This document shows positions 17,922-25,759 of a stretch of 64,000 bases of DNA, piece after piece. The stretch is from positions 62,001-126,000 of the forward strand of contig CAVSRU010000018.1 of NCBI GenBank assembly GCA_963730535.1, written 5' to 3'. This stretch comes from DASSUW01 sp963730535. GTDB taxonomy: Bacteria > Actinomycetota > Thermoleophilia > Solirubrobacterales > Solirubrobacteraceae. Every line of letters begins with the position of its first letter. The first letter of the stretch is position 1. The position numbers and the translations under genes were made by a program. Below the pieces are notes generated by a model. It did no database searches. It was given only the letters and a program-made list of their open reading frames with translations, and was not told the origin of the DNA.

Positions 17922-18253
17922 GCCGCCTCCTCCACCTCGATCGACTCGACCTCGAGCTCGTCGCCCGCGACCACCTCGCCGCGCCCGCCGCACGTGCAGC
18001 GGAACAGCGCGTCCTCCGGATCCCACTCCCGCGCGCAATCCGCGCAGCGCAGCCGCGCGGGCACGAGCACCTGCTCCAGCCGCGCGCCCTCGCACAGCGT
18101 CTCGCGCGTCACGAGCTCGAAGTAGAAGGCCAGCGAGTCGGGCACGACCTGGCGCAGGTGGCCGATCCGCACGGTCACGACCGTGACCCGGCGCCCGGCC
18201 GCATGCCGGAGCGCCGTGTCGACCACCGCGCTGGAGACCGACAGCTCGTGCAT
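17909..18253 (-). CDS. hypA: Hydrogenase nickel-incorporation protein HypA
   Basis: A 114-residue metallochaperone. It begins with the invariant nickel-binding MHE (MHELSVSSAVVDTAL) and has the zinc site RCADCAREW ... RCTCGGRG, with a CxxC followed by CxC rather than the usual second CxxC. It partners HypB. ATG 18253 lies directly on the stop of the protease gene, and the 3' end overlaps hypB by 13 bases, a tight translational coupling of the two nickel-delivery proteins. Confidence 0.95.
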   Translation of the reverse strand: MHELSVSSAVVDTALRHAAGRRVTVVTVRIGHLRQVVPDSLAFYFELVTRETLCEGARLEQVLVPARLRCADCAREWDPEDALFRCTCGGRGEVVAGDELEVESIEVEEAACTA

Positions 18254-18765
18254 CAGCGCCGGTAGGCCGCGTCCGTCCGCAGCTCCTCGATCGTGTCGAC
18301 GACGAGGTCGACCGCACGGCCGACCGCCGTCTCGACCGCGGGGCTGAGGCCCATGCCGATGTCCTCGATCGCCGCCGGCTCGCACGCGATGACCACGACC
18401 TTGCCGGTGAAGCCGCCGACCGCGGTCACGAACCGCAGCACGGTCTTGGGGTCCATCCCGTGCGGGTTGATCGCCTCGCCGTCCTCGATCGCGCCGCCGA
18501 ACTCGTCCGGGTCGGGCTCGATCACGTACAGCGTGCCCGGCTCGCCGCCCTGGCGGCTGACGTCGAGCAGCACCAGCGCGTGGTAGCCGCGCATGATCTC
18601 GTAGGCCAGGTCGAGCCCGCCGGAGCCGAACTCCATCACCGTCACCCCGGACGGCAGCTCGCGCTGCTCGAGCCGACGTGCGACCTCGCCGCCGAAGCCG
18701 TCGTCCTGCATCCAGGCGTTGCCGACGCCCGCGACCAGGATCTGCTTCTCGTACCGATCACCCAT
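18253..18765 (-). CDS. [NiFe]-hydrogenase maturation endopeptidase (HycI/HyaD family)
   Basis: A 170-residue protease that removes the C-terminal tail of the large subunit after nickel insertion. The family hallmarks are ILVAGVGNAWMQDDGFGGEV (metal-ligand Glu/Asp), VLLDVSRQGG (Asp) and NPHGMDPK (His). The ATG at 18765 is preferred over ATG 18771 because it sits 6 bases after GAGGAGG, whereas 18771 follows it directly. The substrate is in the same operon: the large subunit ends in DPCLPCGVH plus a 19-residue tail. A copy of the 33-bp repeat lies just upstream, in the end of the previous gene. Confidence 0.93.
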   Translation of the reverse strand: MGDRYEKQILVAGVGNAWMQDDGFGGEVARRLEQRELPSGVTVMEFGSGGLDLAYEIMRGYHALVLLDVSRQGGEPGTLYVIEPDPDEFGGAIEDGEAINPHGMDPKTVLRFVTAVGGFTGKVVVIACEPAAIEDIGMGLSPAVETAVGRAVDLVVDTIEELRTDAAYRR

Positions 18766-19900
18766 TGGCATCCTCCTCGCGATGTTCGCGAAGCGAACTC
18801 GCAAGGGAATCGGCGCCAGCCGATTTCCCCACCTCGCTGGGATCGAAGAACAGGTACCGGCCCATCTCGCGCAGCAGGTCCTGGCCGGGGTCGTCGTCGA
18901 CCGTGACGGCCAGGTGCACGCGGCCGTCGTAGTCGAGATAGATGCGCTCGATCGTGGCCGTCCGGCCGCTCACGAGATGGTCCTGCGCGGTGCGCTCCGC
19001 CCGCAGCGTGACGCTGTCGCCGGGGCGGTAGGTCACGCCGTCCACGGTGGCCGACCGCTCCCCCGGCGGTTCCGCCATCGTGACCCGGCCGTGCAGCGCC
19101 ATCACGTCCTCCGGCGTGGCGGCCGCCGCCCGCGCCAGCATCGCCCGCACCGCCGGATCCTGCTGCGCCGCCTGCTCGCGCTCGGCGTCGGAGAGGGCGA
19201 GGACGTGCAGCAGCAGCGCCTCCTCGATCTCCGTCGAGTCGAACAGGCTGCCGCGGCTCTCGGGCGCGAGCTGCGGGTGGTCGGGCAGCATGATCGCGGC
19301 GCCCAGCACGGCGTCGTCGGCCTCGGAGGCGAGCACCGGCCACGTGTTCACCTGCTCGCACTCGGCGACCGCGGCGGCGTGCGGGCCGTCGCGGTCGAGC
19401 GGGGAGACGAAGCGCCCGCCGTCGATGTGCGCGGTCACGTGCGTGGAGAGGAGGCTGTGGGCGAGCGCCTCGGCGCGCTCGAGCCCCTCTGGCACCTCGG
19501 TCGTGTTGTGCACGCACAGGGCGAGCCGCACCGCGCCGCCCTCCAGCCGCGCGGCCGACAGCCGCGCGCGGCCCTGCAGACCGTCGAACTCGAACGGCAG
19601 CACCGCCGACTCGCCGACAGGCGTGGCCGGCAGGTCGAGCCGGCGCGGCGTCGCCTCGTGGCGCGGCCCGGACCCCTGGAGGAAGCGGACGGTGCCCGTG
19701 AACGTCGCGTCCTCGGACGCCTCGGCCACGACCTGGATCCGGACGCGGTCGTGGCGCGCCTTCGTCCCCACCGTGCACGCGGGCGGGTAGACGATCCCGA
19801 ACGGGGTCGGCGTCGCGTTCTTGGTCGCCCCCGGCGTGTAGGGGAACAGCGCGTAGCCCTCGTAGAGCAGCGTGTCGACGAGCTGCTCGAGGTCGGTCAT
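18758..19900 (-). CDS. Hydrogenase-operon accessory protein of unknown function (380 aa)
   Basis: An acidic 380-residue protein without signal peptide, membrane helices or cysteine motifs. The N-terminal stretch LLYEGYALFPYTPGATKNAT and IVYPPACTVGTKARHD, and later VNTWPVLASEADDAVLGAAI and ADDAVLGAAIMLPDHPQLAP, are distinctive, but I know no named family. The last residues (SLASSLREHREEDANG) are encoded by the 33-bp dispersed repeat and are probably not functional. The first codon overlaps the DUF6084-like gene by 4 bases. From memory, such proteins sit beside group 1h hydrogenases of actinobacteria; a role in assembly or electron transfer is inferred from position only. Confidence 0.8.
   Translation of the reverse strand: MTDLEQLVDTLLYEGYALFPYTPGATKNATPTPFGIVYPPACTVGTKARHDRVRIQVVAEASEDATFTGTVRFLQGSGPRHEATPRRLDLPATPVGESAVLPFEFDGLQGRARLSAARLEGGAVRLALCVHNTTEVPEGLERAEALAHSLLSTHVTAHIDGGRFVSPLDRDGPHAAAVAECEQVNTWPVLASEADDAVLGAAIMLPDHPQLAPESRGSLFDSTEIEEALLLHVLALSDAEREQAAQQDPAVRAMLARAAAATPEDVMALHGRVTMAEPPGERSATVDGVTYRPGDSVTLRAERTAQDHLVSGRTATIERIYLDYDGRVHLAVTVDDDPGQDLLREMGRYLFFDPSEVGKSAGADSLASSLREHREEDANG
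18774..18829. repeat. 33-bp dispersed repeat core plus palindrome, copy A
   Basis: Bases 18774-18806 are identical to 21784-21816. The core contains the inverted repeat GTTCGC-TTC-GCGAAC (read on the minus strand). It is flanked by an almost perfect palindrome, GGGAATCGGC (18805-18814) with GCCGATTTCCC (18819-18829), loop GCCA. It lies in the end of the 380-aa protein gene and just ahead of the protease ribosome-binding site. Confidence 0.8.
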
Positions 19901-20493
19901 GCGAGCAGCTCCGCGACCGCGGCATCGAGGGACGGGAGGCCCCGCTCGGCCTTGCGCGCCTGAAGGGCGTCGAGCGTGCCCTGATCCAGCCGCACCCACC
20001 CACCGCCGGGGTAGTAGAGCGCCATCATCGCCTTCCACGTGTCGACCGGGAGCATGAAGCGCGCCGCCGAGCTCCACGGGACCATGGCGATCTGCGACTC
20101 CGGGTGCAGGACGGTGCCGCTGAAGTGGAACGTGAGCGGGATCTCGCCGTCCGGCAGCGAGTAGAAGTACTTCGCGGCGGCGACGTCGAGGTCGTAGGTG
20201 CACGGGACCACGAGCTCGAAGTCACCCGCGTCCTCGAAGCCGGGCACGAGCGTGCCGACCTGCGTCCACAGGAAGCTGCGCGTGGTCGCCGCCCAGCGCT
20301 CGGGCGCGCCGAACAGGTCGACCAGCCGCTCGCGCGTGGCCTCGTCGTAGGTGCGCCGCGCCGGGTCGACCATGATCTGCGCCGACAGGGCGATCCCGTG
20401 GACCGGCCGCTCCTCCTCGACCTGCAAGCGGAAGCGCATGGTCGGGGCGACCGCGTGGGCGACCGGCTCCGCCGCGACGACCTCGAACCTCAT
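19897..20493 (-). CDS. DUF6084-like hydrogenase-operon protein
   Basis: A 198-residue soluble protein. Its composition (beta-rich, with RFRLQVEEERPVHGIALSAQ, YDLDVAAAKYFYSLPDGEIP, LTFHFSGTVLH and VPWSSAARFMLPVDTWKAMM) matches what I recall as DUF6084, a family found almost only beside actinobacterial high-affinity hydrogenases. There are no cysteine clusters. Both ends overlap neighbours by 4 bases, so synthesis is coupled to the NifU/Rieske-like fusion upstream and the 380-aa protein downstream. Role unknown; co-assembly or scaffolding with the hydrogenase is inferred. Confidence 0.8.
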   Translation of the reverse strand: MRFEVVAAEPVAHAVAPTMRFRLQVEEERPVHGIALSAQIMVDPARRTYDEATRERLVDLFGAPERWAATTRSFLWTQVGTLVPGFEDAGDFELVVPCTYDLDVAAAKYFYSLPDGEIPLTFHFSGTVLHPESQIAMVPWSSAARFMLPVDTWKAMMALYYPGGGWVRLDQGTLDALQARKAERGLPSLDAAVAELLA

Positions 20494-21839
20494 CGCAGCC
20501 CCTCGAAGTACTCCGCCACCGCGTCGCGCATCGCCGGCCCGCCGGAGATCCCCTCCCAGGTCGACTTCACGACGCCGACGAGCCGGTAGGCGACGTCGAT
20601 CGGCGCGATCACGTGCTGCGGCGGCTCGGCCATGCGGTTGACGATCAGCGCCTCGGTGTCGGGCTCGAGCCCGGCGAGCACCGGATTGGCGGCGCACACC
20701 TGCTCCCACGCGGCCAGGTCGAGCTCGGACTCCGTCGCCCCGGCCGGGCTGGGATAGAGCGCGACGACGCCGTCGGCGACCGTGCTGTGCATGAAGAACG
20801 CCAGCGAGATCGGGATCTGGAACGACGCCCACTGCTCGTCGGTGATGACGACGTCGTCGAGCCGCAGCGTGCGGTTGCCGGCGGGGCGGAACTCGGCGTC
20901 ACCGGAGCGCACCGACCAGCAGGTCCCGCACACGCACAGGATCCGCCGCTCCGAGAGGTGCAGCAGGTGCTTGTGTTCCTCGGGCAGGTCGCGCCCGCAC
21001 AGCTCGCACGCGGTCTCGTCGTGCTCGGGCGCGGCGGCGGCCGCCGCCGCGACGCGGACGTGGCCGTTCTCGCGCAGCAGCGGCACGGGTTCGAGCTGGA
21101 GCCCGGCGCCGTCGGTCGACCGGCCGGCACGCGGCAGATCGAAGCCGTTCCCGCACGCCGCGCATGTCAGCGTCCCGAGGATCAGCACCGCGTCGTCGAG
21201 CGGCGCGCCGCACGACGCGCAGGCGTTGCGGTAGGCGAGCAGGCTGCCGTCGACGTTCGCCAGCAGGAGGTCGTCGACGCGGGCCACGGCGCCCACCGGC
21301 ACGTCGCCGGGGATCTCACGCCAGTCGCGGCGGGCGACGGGCGCGACGGGCGCCGCCTCCACGCCGTCGAGCTCGACGCCGGCGAGGTCGGGCGCGTGCT
21401 CGTCGAGCGCCTGCATGATCGCGTGCTCGAGCGTGGAGGCCGAGGCCGGGCAGCCCTCGCAGCCGCCCAGCAGGCGCAGCCGCGCGACGTCGCCGTCGAG
21501 CGAGACCAGCTCGACGCCGCCGCCGTGCGACTCCATGTACGGCCGCACGGTCTCGAGCGCCTCGCGCACGCGCGTCTCGAGGTCGACCGGGTAGAGCCCG
21601 TGCAGGAGCATCAGGCTCGCCACCTCGGGGTCCTCGGCGAGCCGCGCGCGCTGGGCGTCGTCGAGCACGGCGAAGACCCGCGCGAGGCCTTCGCCGTACA
21701 TCTCCATCAGCTCGGCGACGAGCGCGTCGGCGCGCGGGTCGCCGACCGCGTCCAGGCGCCCCGCGAGGTCCGAGCCGAGAGCTTCCTCGCGATGTTCGCG
21801 AAGCGAACTCGCAAGGCCAAGCTTGCTTGGCCCGGTCAC
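20490..21839 (-). CDS. NifU-like / Rieske-like / DUF5947-like fusion protein in the hydrogenase operon
   Basis: A 449-residue protein with three metal-binding parts. Residues about 85-160 are a NifU C-terminal domain (YMESHGGGVELVSLDGDVAR, then GGCEGCPAS with C127 and C130). Residues about 175-240 follow the Rieske layout (NACASCGAPLDD ... TCAACGNGFDLP), but where a Rieske centre would have His it has Cys (C207, C210, C226, C229). The last 170 residues (CELCGRDLPEEHKHLLHLSE, then CVCGTCW) resemble DUF5947. A role in passing electrons from the hydrogenase or in Fe-S supply fits. GTG 21839 overlaps the large-subunit stop; residues about 7-23 come from the 33-bp repeat. Confidence 0.85.
   Translation of the reverse strand: MTGPSKLGLASSLREHREEALGSDLAGRLDAVGDPRADALVAELMEMYGEGLARVFAVLDDAQRARLAEDPEVASLMLLHGLYPVDLETRVREALETVRPYMESHGGGVELVSLDGDVARLRLLGGCEGCPASASTLEHAIMQALDEHAPDLAGVELDGVEAAPVAPVARRDWREIPGDVPVGAVARVDDLLLANVDGSLLAYRNACASCGAPLDDAVLILGTLTCAACGNGFDLPRAGRSTDGAGLQLEPVPLLRENGHVRVAAAAAAAPEHDETACELCGRDLPEEHKHLLHLSERRILCVCGTCWSVRSGDAEFRPAGNRTLRLDDVVITDEQWASFQIPISLAFFMHSTVADGVVALYPSPAGATESELDLAAWEQVCAANPVLAGLEPDTEALIVNRMAEPPQHVIAPIDVAYRLVGVVKSTWEGISGGPAMRDAVAEYFEGLR
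21784..21832. repeat. 33-bp dispersed repeat core plus palindrome, copy B
   Basis: Bases 21784-21816 are identical to copy A at 18774-18806. Next to the core lies a perfect 8-bp palindrome, GGCCAAGC (21815-21822) and GCTTGGCC (21825-21832), loop TT, unrelated in sequence to the palindrome of copy A. The element sits directly at the start of the NifU/Rieske-like gene, right after the large-subunit stop, and is translated as part of that protein if the GTG start is used. Confidence 0.8.
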
Positions 21840-23617
21840 GCCAGCGCAGTGGGTGTGTGCATCACCTTCCGGACCTTGCCCTTGCCGGTGTACATGTGCA
21901 CGCCGCACGGCAGGCAGGGGTCGAACGAGTGCACCGCCCGCATGATGTCCACGCCCTTGAACTTGTCCGGGCCGTTCTCCTCGAAGATCGGGGTGTTCTG
22001 GACCGCGTCCTCGTACGGGCCGGGCGTGCCGTACACGTCACGCGGGTTCGCGTTCCAGGGGGTCGGCGGATACGGCTGGTAGTTGGCCACCCTGCCGTCC
22101 CGGATCACCATGTGGTGCGAGAGCACGCCACGGGCCGCCTCGTGGAAGCCGACGCTGACCGCGTTATCGGGCACCTTCACGTGGTTGGCGCTCTTCGTGC
22201 GGCCGGCGCGCACCTCGGCCAGCGCGTGCTCGAGGTTGTAGAGCCCGACGAGCGCGGAGAAGGCCTGGTGGTAGGACCGCGCGCGGTCGCGCTCGATCGC
22301 GTTCGACTTCTCCGGGATCTTCCACTCGAGCTCCATCTCGGGCATGAAGCCGGTCTTCGGGAGCACCATCTGGAGGCTCGAGCCGGTCGCCTTCACGTAG
22401 CCGATGTCGACCAGGCCGGCCTTCGCGGTCACCCACTGGCGGGCGAACGGGCCGCCGCCGGTGTCGGTGGCCACGTACTTGTCGTTGCGCTTGTCGTACA
22501 TGCGCGGGGACACGACCCACGAGTACTTGTCGGCGAAGTCGCGCGCCTGCGGCTTGGGCAGCGTGACCTTGTTCCACGGGTGCCGCTTGTCGACCGGGTT
22601 GCCGAGCGGATCCTGGGTGACGAACGTCTCCTCGTTCGTCCAGTCGTCGAAGTAGCTCGAGCCGAGCAGGATGCGGATCGCGAGGTTGATCTCCACCAGG
22701 TCGGTGGTCACGAGCTCGCCGTCGAACACGAGGCCGGGGGTCACGTACCGCGTGCGGCCCCACTCCGTCATGTCCTTGTAGTCGTAGCGCAGGGTGTCGA
22801 CGTCGTCGAACGCCCCCCAGCAGATGATGTCGGTGTTGCGGTACCCGACCATGTCGTAGCCGGGCAGCTCCTGGAGGAAGAAGTCGTAGATGTCGTCGTG
22901 CATCGGCACGGTGCGCTTGCAGTAGTCGATGTAGCGCATCAGCCGCACGTAGTAGTCGGTGCACGTCTGCGACGTGATGTCGGCGCTCACGCCACCCGGC
23001 ATGATCGTCGAGGGGTGCGTGTGACGGCCGCCGAACAAGCAGTACATCTCACGCGTGTAGCGGGCCACCTGGAGCGTCTCGAGGTAGAACTCGCCGGTGA
23101 ACGGGTTGAGCGCCCGCATGATGTCGGCGATCGTTCTATATCCGTGTATGTCTCCGTGCGGGGACGCGGTCTTCTCCGCCTTCGCGAGCAGTGCCGGGTT
23201 GGTGTCCTTCACCATCTGCTCGCAGAAGTCCACGTTGCACATGCAGTCGTTGTAGATCGCATGGTCGAACATGTAGTCCGCGAGCTCGGCCAGGTTGTAG
23301 GCGCAGTTGCCGAGCTTGGGCGGGTAGATGCCGTAGGCCATGTTCTGGCACAGCACCGAGGTCGTGCAGTGGTTGTCCCCGCAGATGCCGCAGATGCGGC
23401 TGGTCAGGAAGTGCGTGTCACGCGGGTCGATCCCCTTCATGAAGATGTCGAACCCGCGGAAGACCATCGACGTGCTGTAGCACTTGAGGACCTGCTGGTT
23501 GGTGAAGTCGATCTCGGTATGGATCCCCAGGCTCCCGACGATGCGGGTGATGGGGTCCCACGACATCTCCTTGACGGTGACCTTCTGCTCGGTCCCCGGA
23601 GTCTCGATCGTCGCCAT
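21836..23617 (-). CDS. hhyL: [NiFe]-hydrogenase large subunit, group 1h type
   Basis: A 593-residue catalytic subunit that oxidises H2 at a NiFe(CN)2CO centre. The nickel ligands are in L1, RICGICGDNH (C76, C79, H83), and L2, DPCLPCGVH (C568, C571). After H574 there is a 19-residue tail (MYTGKGKVRKVMHTPTALA) for removal by the operon's protease. The sequence KEMSWDPITRIVGSLGIHTE and the overall length fit the actinobacterial high-affinity (group 1h, formerly group 5) enzymes that scavenge atmospheric H2. The small subunit gene ends 14 bases upstream; a GGAGGGGG ribosome-binding site lies in the gap. Confidence 0.96.
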   Translation of the reverse strand: MATIETPGTEQKVTVKEMSWDPITRIVGSLGIHTEIDFTNQQVLKCYSTSMVFRGFDIFMKGIDPRDTHFLTSRICGICGDNHCTTSVLCQNMAYGIYPPKLGNCAYNLAELADYMFDHAIYNDCMCNVDFCEQMVKDTNPALLAKAEKTASPHGDIHGYRTIADIMRALNPFTGEFYLETLQVARYTREMYCLFGGRHTHPSTIMPGGVSADITSQTCTDYYVRLMRYIDYCKRTVPMHDDIYDFFLQELPGYDMVGYRNTDIICWGAFDDVDTLRYDYKDMTEWGRTRYVTPGLVFDGELVTTDLVEINLAIRILLGSSYFDDWTNEETFVTQDPLGNPVDKRHPWNKVTLPKPQARDFADKYSWVVSPRMYDKRNDKYVATDTGGGPFARQWVTAKAGLVDIGYVKATGSSLQMVLPKTGFMPEMELEWKIPEKSNAIERDRARSYHQAFSALVGLYNLEHALAEVRAGRTKSANHVKVPDNAVSVGFHEAARGVLSHHMVIRDGRVANYQPYPPTPWNANPRDVYGTPGPYEDAVQNTPIFEENGPDKFKGVDIMRAVHSFDPCLPCGVHMYTGKGKVRKVMHTPTALA

Positions 23618-23631
23618 CGCTCATCCCCCTC

Positions 23632-24693
23632 CTACCAGCGCTTCTGGTAGCCGCTCAGTAGCTCGTTTCCCGGTTTGCGCCACTCCGGCTCCTTGTCGTA
23701 CTTGCGCTTGATGTTGAGGTTGCGGCCGAGCCGCAGCAGCGGCCCCCAGGTGAAGCGCGCGGCGTTCGAGGAGACCCTGCCCATCGGGTCCTCGTCCATG
23801 AACGGCATGTACTTGTCGGGGAACCCCGGCATGGTGCACGCCATGCAGATGCCGCCCACGTTCGGGCACCCGCCCATCCCGTTCACCCACCCGCGCAGCG
23901 GCACGTTGCACTTGACCACCGGGCCCTTGCAGCCGAGCTTGACCAGGCACCGGTGGTCGGAGCCGTACTCGGTCGCGAAGTTGCCCGACTCGTAGAACGC
24001 GGCGCGGTTGCAGCTCTCGTGTGCGGTGCGCTCGAACAGCCACTTCGGGCGCCCGGCGTCGTCGAGCTCGGGCACCGGCGCGCGGCCGGCGAGCGCGAAG
24101 ACGAGATACATCAGCGTCTCGGTGGTGTTGTCGGGTTGCGCCGGGCAGCCGGGGATGTTGACGATCGGGATCCCGGCCTTCGACTTCCAGTTCCAGCCCA
24201 GGTAGTCGCGCAGGCCCATGGCGCCCGTCGGGTTGTTCTTCATCGCCGGGATGCCGCCGTAGGTGGCGCACGTGCCGACCGCGACGACCGCCGCCGCCTT
24301 CGGCGCCAGCCGGTCGATCCACTCGTTCGTCGTGATCGGCTGCCCGGTCTCCGGGTTGTCGCCCATGGCGGCGAAGTAGCCGTCGCCGCTGAGGTTCTCG
24401 TTCGGCAGCGAGCCCTCGAGGATCAGCACGAACGGGTCGAGCTTGCCGGCCTCGGCGTCGTACCAGGCCTGCATGAACTCGGCTCCCTGCTCGAACGCGA
24501 GCACGGGGTTGTGCACGACGACCTTGGGCATGCCCGGGATCGCCCCGGTGATGATGTCCTCGAGACTCGGGTTGGTCGCCGACGTCATGGCCACCGAGTC
24601 GCCGTCGCAGCTCAGCCCCGTCGTCATCCAGATCACGTGCGCTGTGATCGCCTCGGTCTCGCTCTGCTTCGGTGCGAACTCGACTGTCGCCAT
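23632..24693 (-). CDS. hhyS: [NiFe]-hydrogenase small subunit, group 1h type
   Basis: A 353-residue Fe-S subunit that carries electrons from the NiFe site. The proximal-cluster motif is GLSCDGDSV: C29 is present but the second Cys of the usual CxxC is Asp32; the other ligands are in VGTCATYGG and NIPGCPAQPD. This Asp ligand is a known trait of the oxygen-tolerant actinobacterial-type enzyme. The medial and distal clusters use HESCNRAAFYESG, CLVKLGCKGP, CNVPLRGW, GGCPNVGGICMACTMPGFPD. There is no Tat signal peptide and no C-terminal anchor, so it acts on the cytoplasmic side. It is 10 bases after hypE. Confidence 0.96.
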   Translation of the reverse strand: MATVEFAPKQSETEAITAHVIWMTTGLSCDGDSVAMTSATNPSLEDIITGAIPGMPKVVVHNPVLAFEQGAEFMQAWYDAEAGKLDPFVLILEGSLPNENLSGDGYFAAMGDNPETGQPITTNEWIDRLAPKAAAVVAVGTCATYGGIPAMKNNPTGAMGLRDYLGWNWKSKAGIPIVNIPGCPAQPDNTTETLMYLVFALAGRAPVPELDDAGRPKWLFERTAHESCNRAAFYESGNFATEYGSDHRCLVKLGCKGPVVKCNVPLRGWVNGMGGCPNVGGICMACTMPGFPDKYMPFMDEDPMGRVSSNAARFTWGPLLRLGRNLNIKRKYDKEPEWRKPGNELLSGYQKRW

Positions 24694-24703
24694 GGCGCTC
24701 CTC

Positions 24704-25759
24704 TCAGCAGATCCTGGGCAGCGGGTCGCCGACCAGCTGGTCCATGACCCGTCGTCCTCCGAATGCCGTCTCCACGAGGACCATGCCGGGCGGCTCGGTC
24801 CTCACCTCTCCGATCTCCGCCGCCCGCTCGCACCCCTCCACGGCGCGCAGCGCGGCCAGCGTCTCGTCCACCACGTCGGCCGCGACGAAGGCGACGAACT
24901 TGCCCTCGTTGGCGACGTACATGGGGTCGATCCCCAGCAGCTCGGCGGCGCCCGCCACCGCCGGGTCGACCGGGACGTCGCCCTCGCGGACCACGATCGC
25001 CACGCCCGCCGCGCGCGCGATCTCGTTGAGCACGGACGCCACGCCGCCGCGCGTGGCGTCGCGGATGCAGTGCACGTCAGGCCCGAGCATGGCGTCGACC
25101 GCCGGCCACAGCGAGCGGGTGTCGGACTCGATGTCGGCGTCGAGCCCGAGGTCGCCGCGGGCCAGCATGATCGCCGTGCCGTGCTCGCCGATCGAGCCGG
25201 ACACGATCACCCGGTCACCGGGCCGCACGGCGCCCGGCGAGAGCTCGGCGCGCGGGTCGCGCACGCCGACGCCGGTCGTGCACACGTACATGCCGTCGGC
25301 GTGGCCGCGCTCCACCACCTTGGTGTCGCCGCTGACGATCGTCACGCCGGCCGCGGCCGCCGCCCCCGCCATCGCCGCCACCTCCGCGCGCAGCACGTCG
25401 GCGTCCAGCCCCTCCTCGAGGATCAGCGCCAGGCTCAGCGCGAGCGGCCGGGCGCCGGCCACCGCCAGGTCGTTGACCGTGCCGTTGACGGCAAGCTCGC
25501 CGATCGAGCCGCCCGGGAAGCGCAGCGGCTTGACCACGAACGAGTCGGTGGTGAGCGCGATGCCGTCGCCGACGATCGCGGCGTCGGCCAGCTCGTCGAG
25601 CCCGAACGCGGGCGCGAGCAGCCCTTCGATCAGCGTCTGCGTCGCCTTGCCGCCGGCGCCGTGGGCCATCGTGATGCGCTCGTCCTTGAAGCGCGGGCGC
25701 TTCGCGCGCGCGGTCTCGATGATCCCGAGGATCCGCTCCTCCCGCTGGGAGACCGTCAC
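24704..25759 (-). CDS. hypE: Hydrogenase maturation protein HypE (cyanide ligand formation)
   Basis: A 351-residue PurM-like ATPase. HypF carbamoylates its C-terminal cysteine, and HypE then dehydrates it to the thiocyanate that supplies CN. The protein ends in DPLPRIC, with the essential terminal Cys intact. Other family stretches: ITMAHGAGGKATQTLIEGLL, LTTDSFVVKPLRFPGGSIGE, NGTVNDLAVAGARPLALSLA, RDATRGGVASVLNEIA and GIDPMYVANEGK. GTG 25759 overlaps the hypD stop by 4 bases. Confidence 0.97.
   Translation of the reverse strand: MTVSQREERILGIIETARAKRPRFKDERITMAHGAGGKATQTLIEGLLAPAFGLDELADAAIVGDGIALTTDSFVVKPLRFPGGSIGELAVNGTVNDLAVAGARPLALSLALILEEGLDADVLRAEVAAMAGAAAAAGVTIVSGDTKVVERGHADGMYVCTTGVGVRDPRAELSPGAVRPGDRVIVSGSIGEHGTAIMLARGDLGLDADIESDTRSLWPAVDAMLGPDVHCIRDATRGGVASVLNEIARAAGVAIVVREGDVPVDPAVAGAAELLGIDPMYVANEGKFVAFVAADVVDETLAALRAVEGCERAAEIGEVRTEPPGMVLVETAFGGRRVMDQLVGDPLPRIC

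Noticed and set aside
20490..21839. A functional classical Rieske [2Fe-2S] protein
   Set aside because: The two His ligands expected for a Rieske centre are not present at the aligned positions; only Cys are seen.
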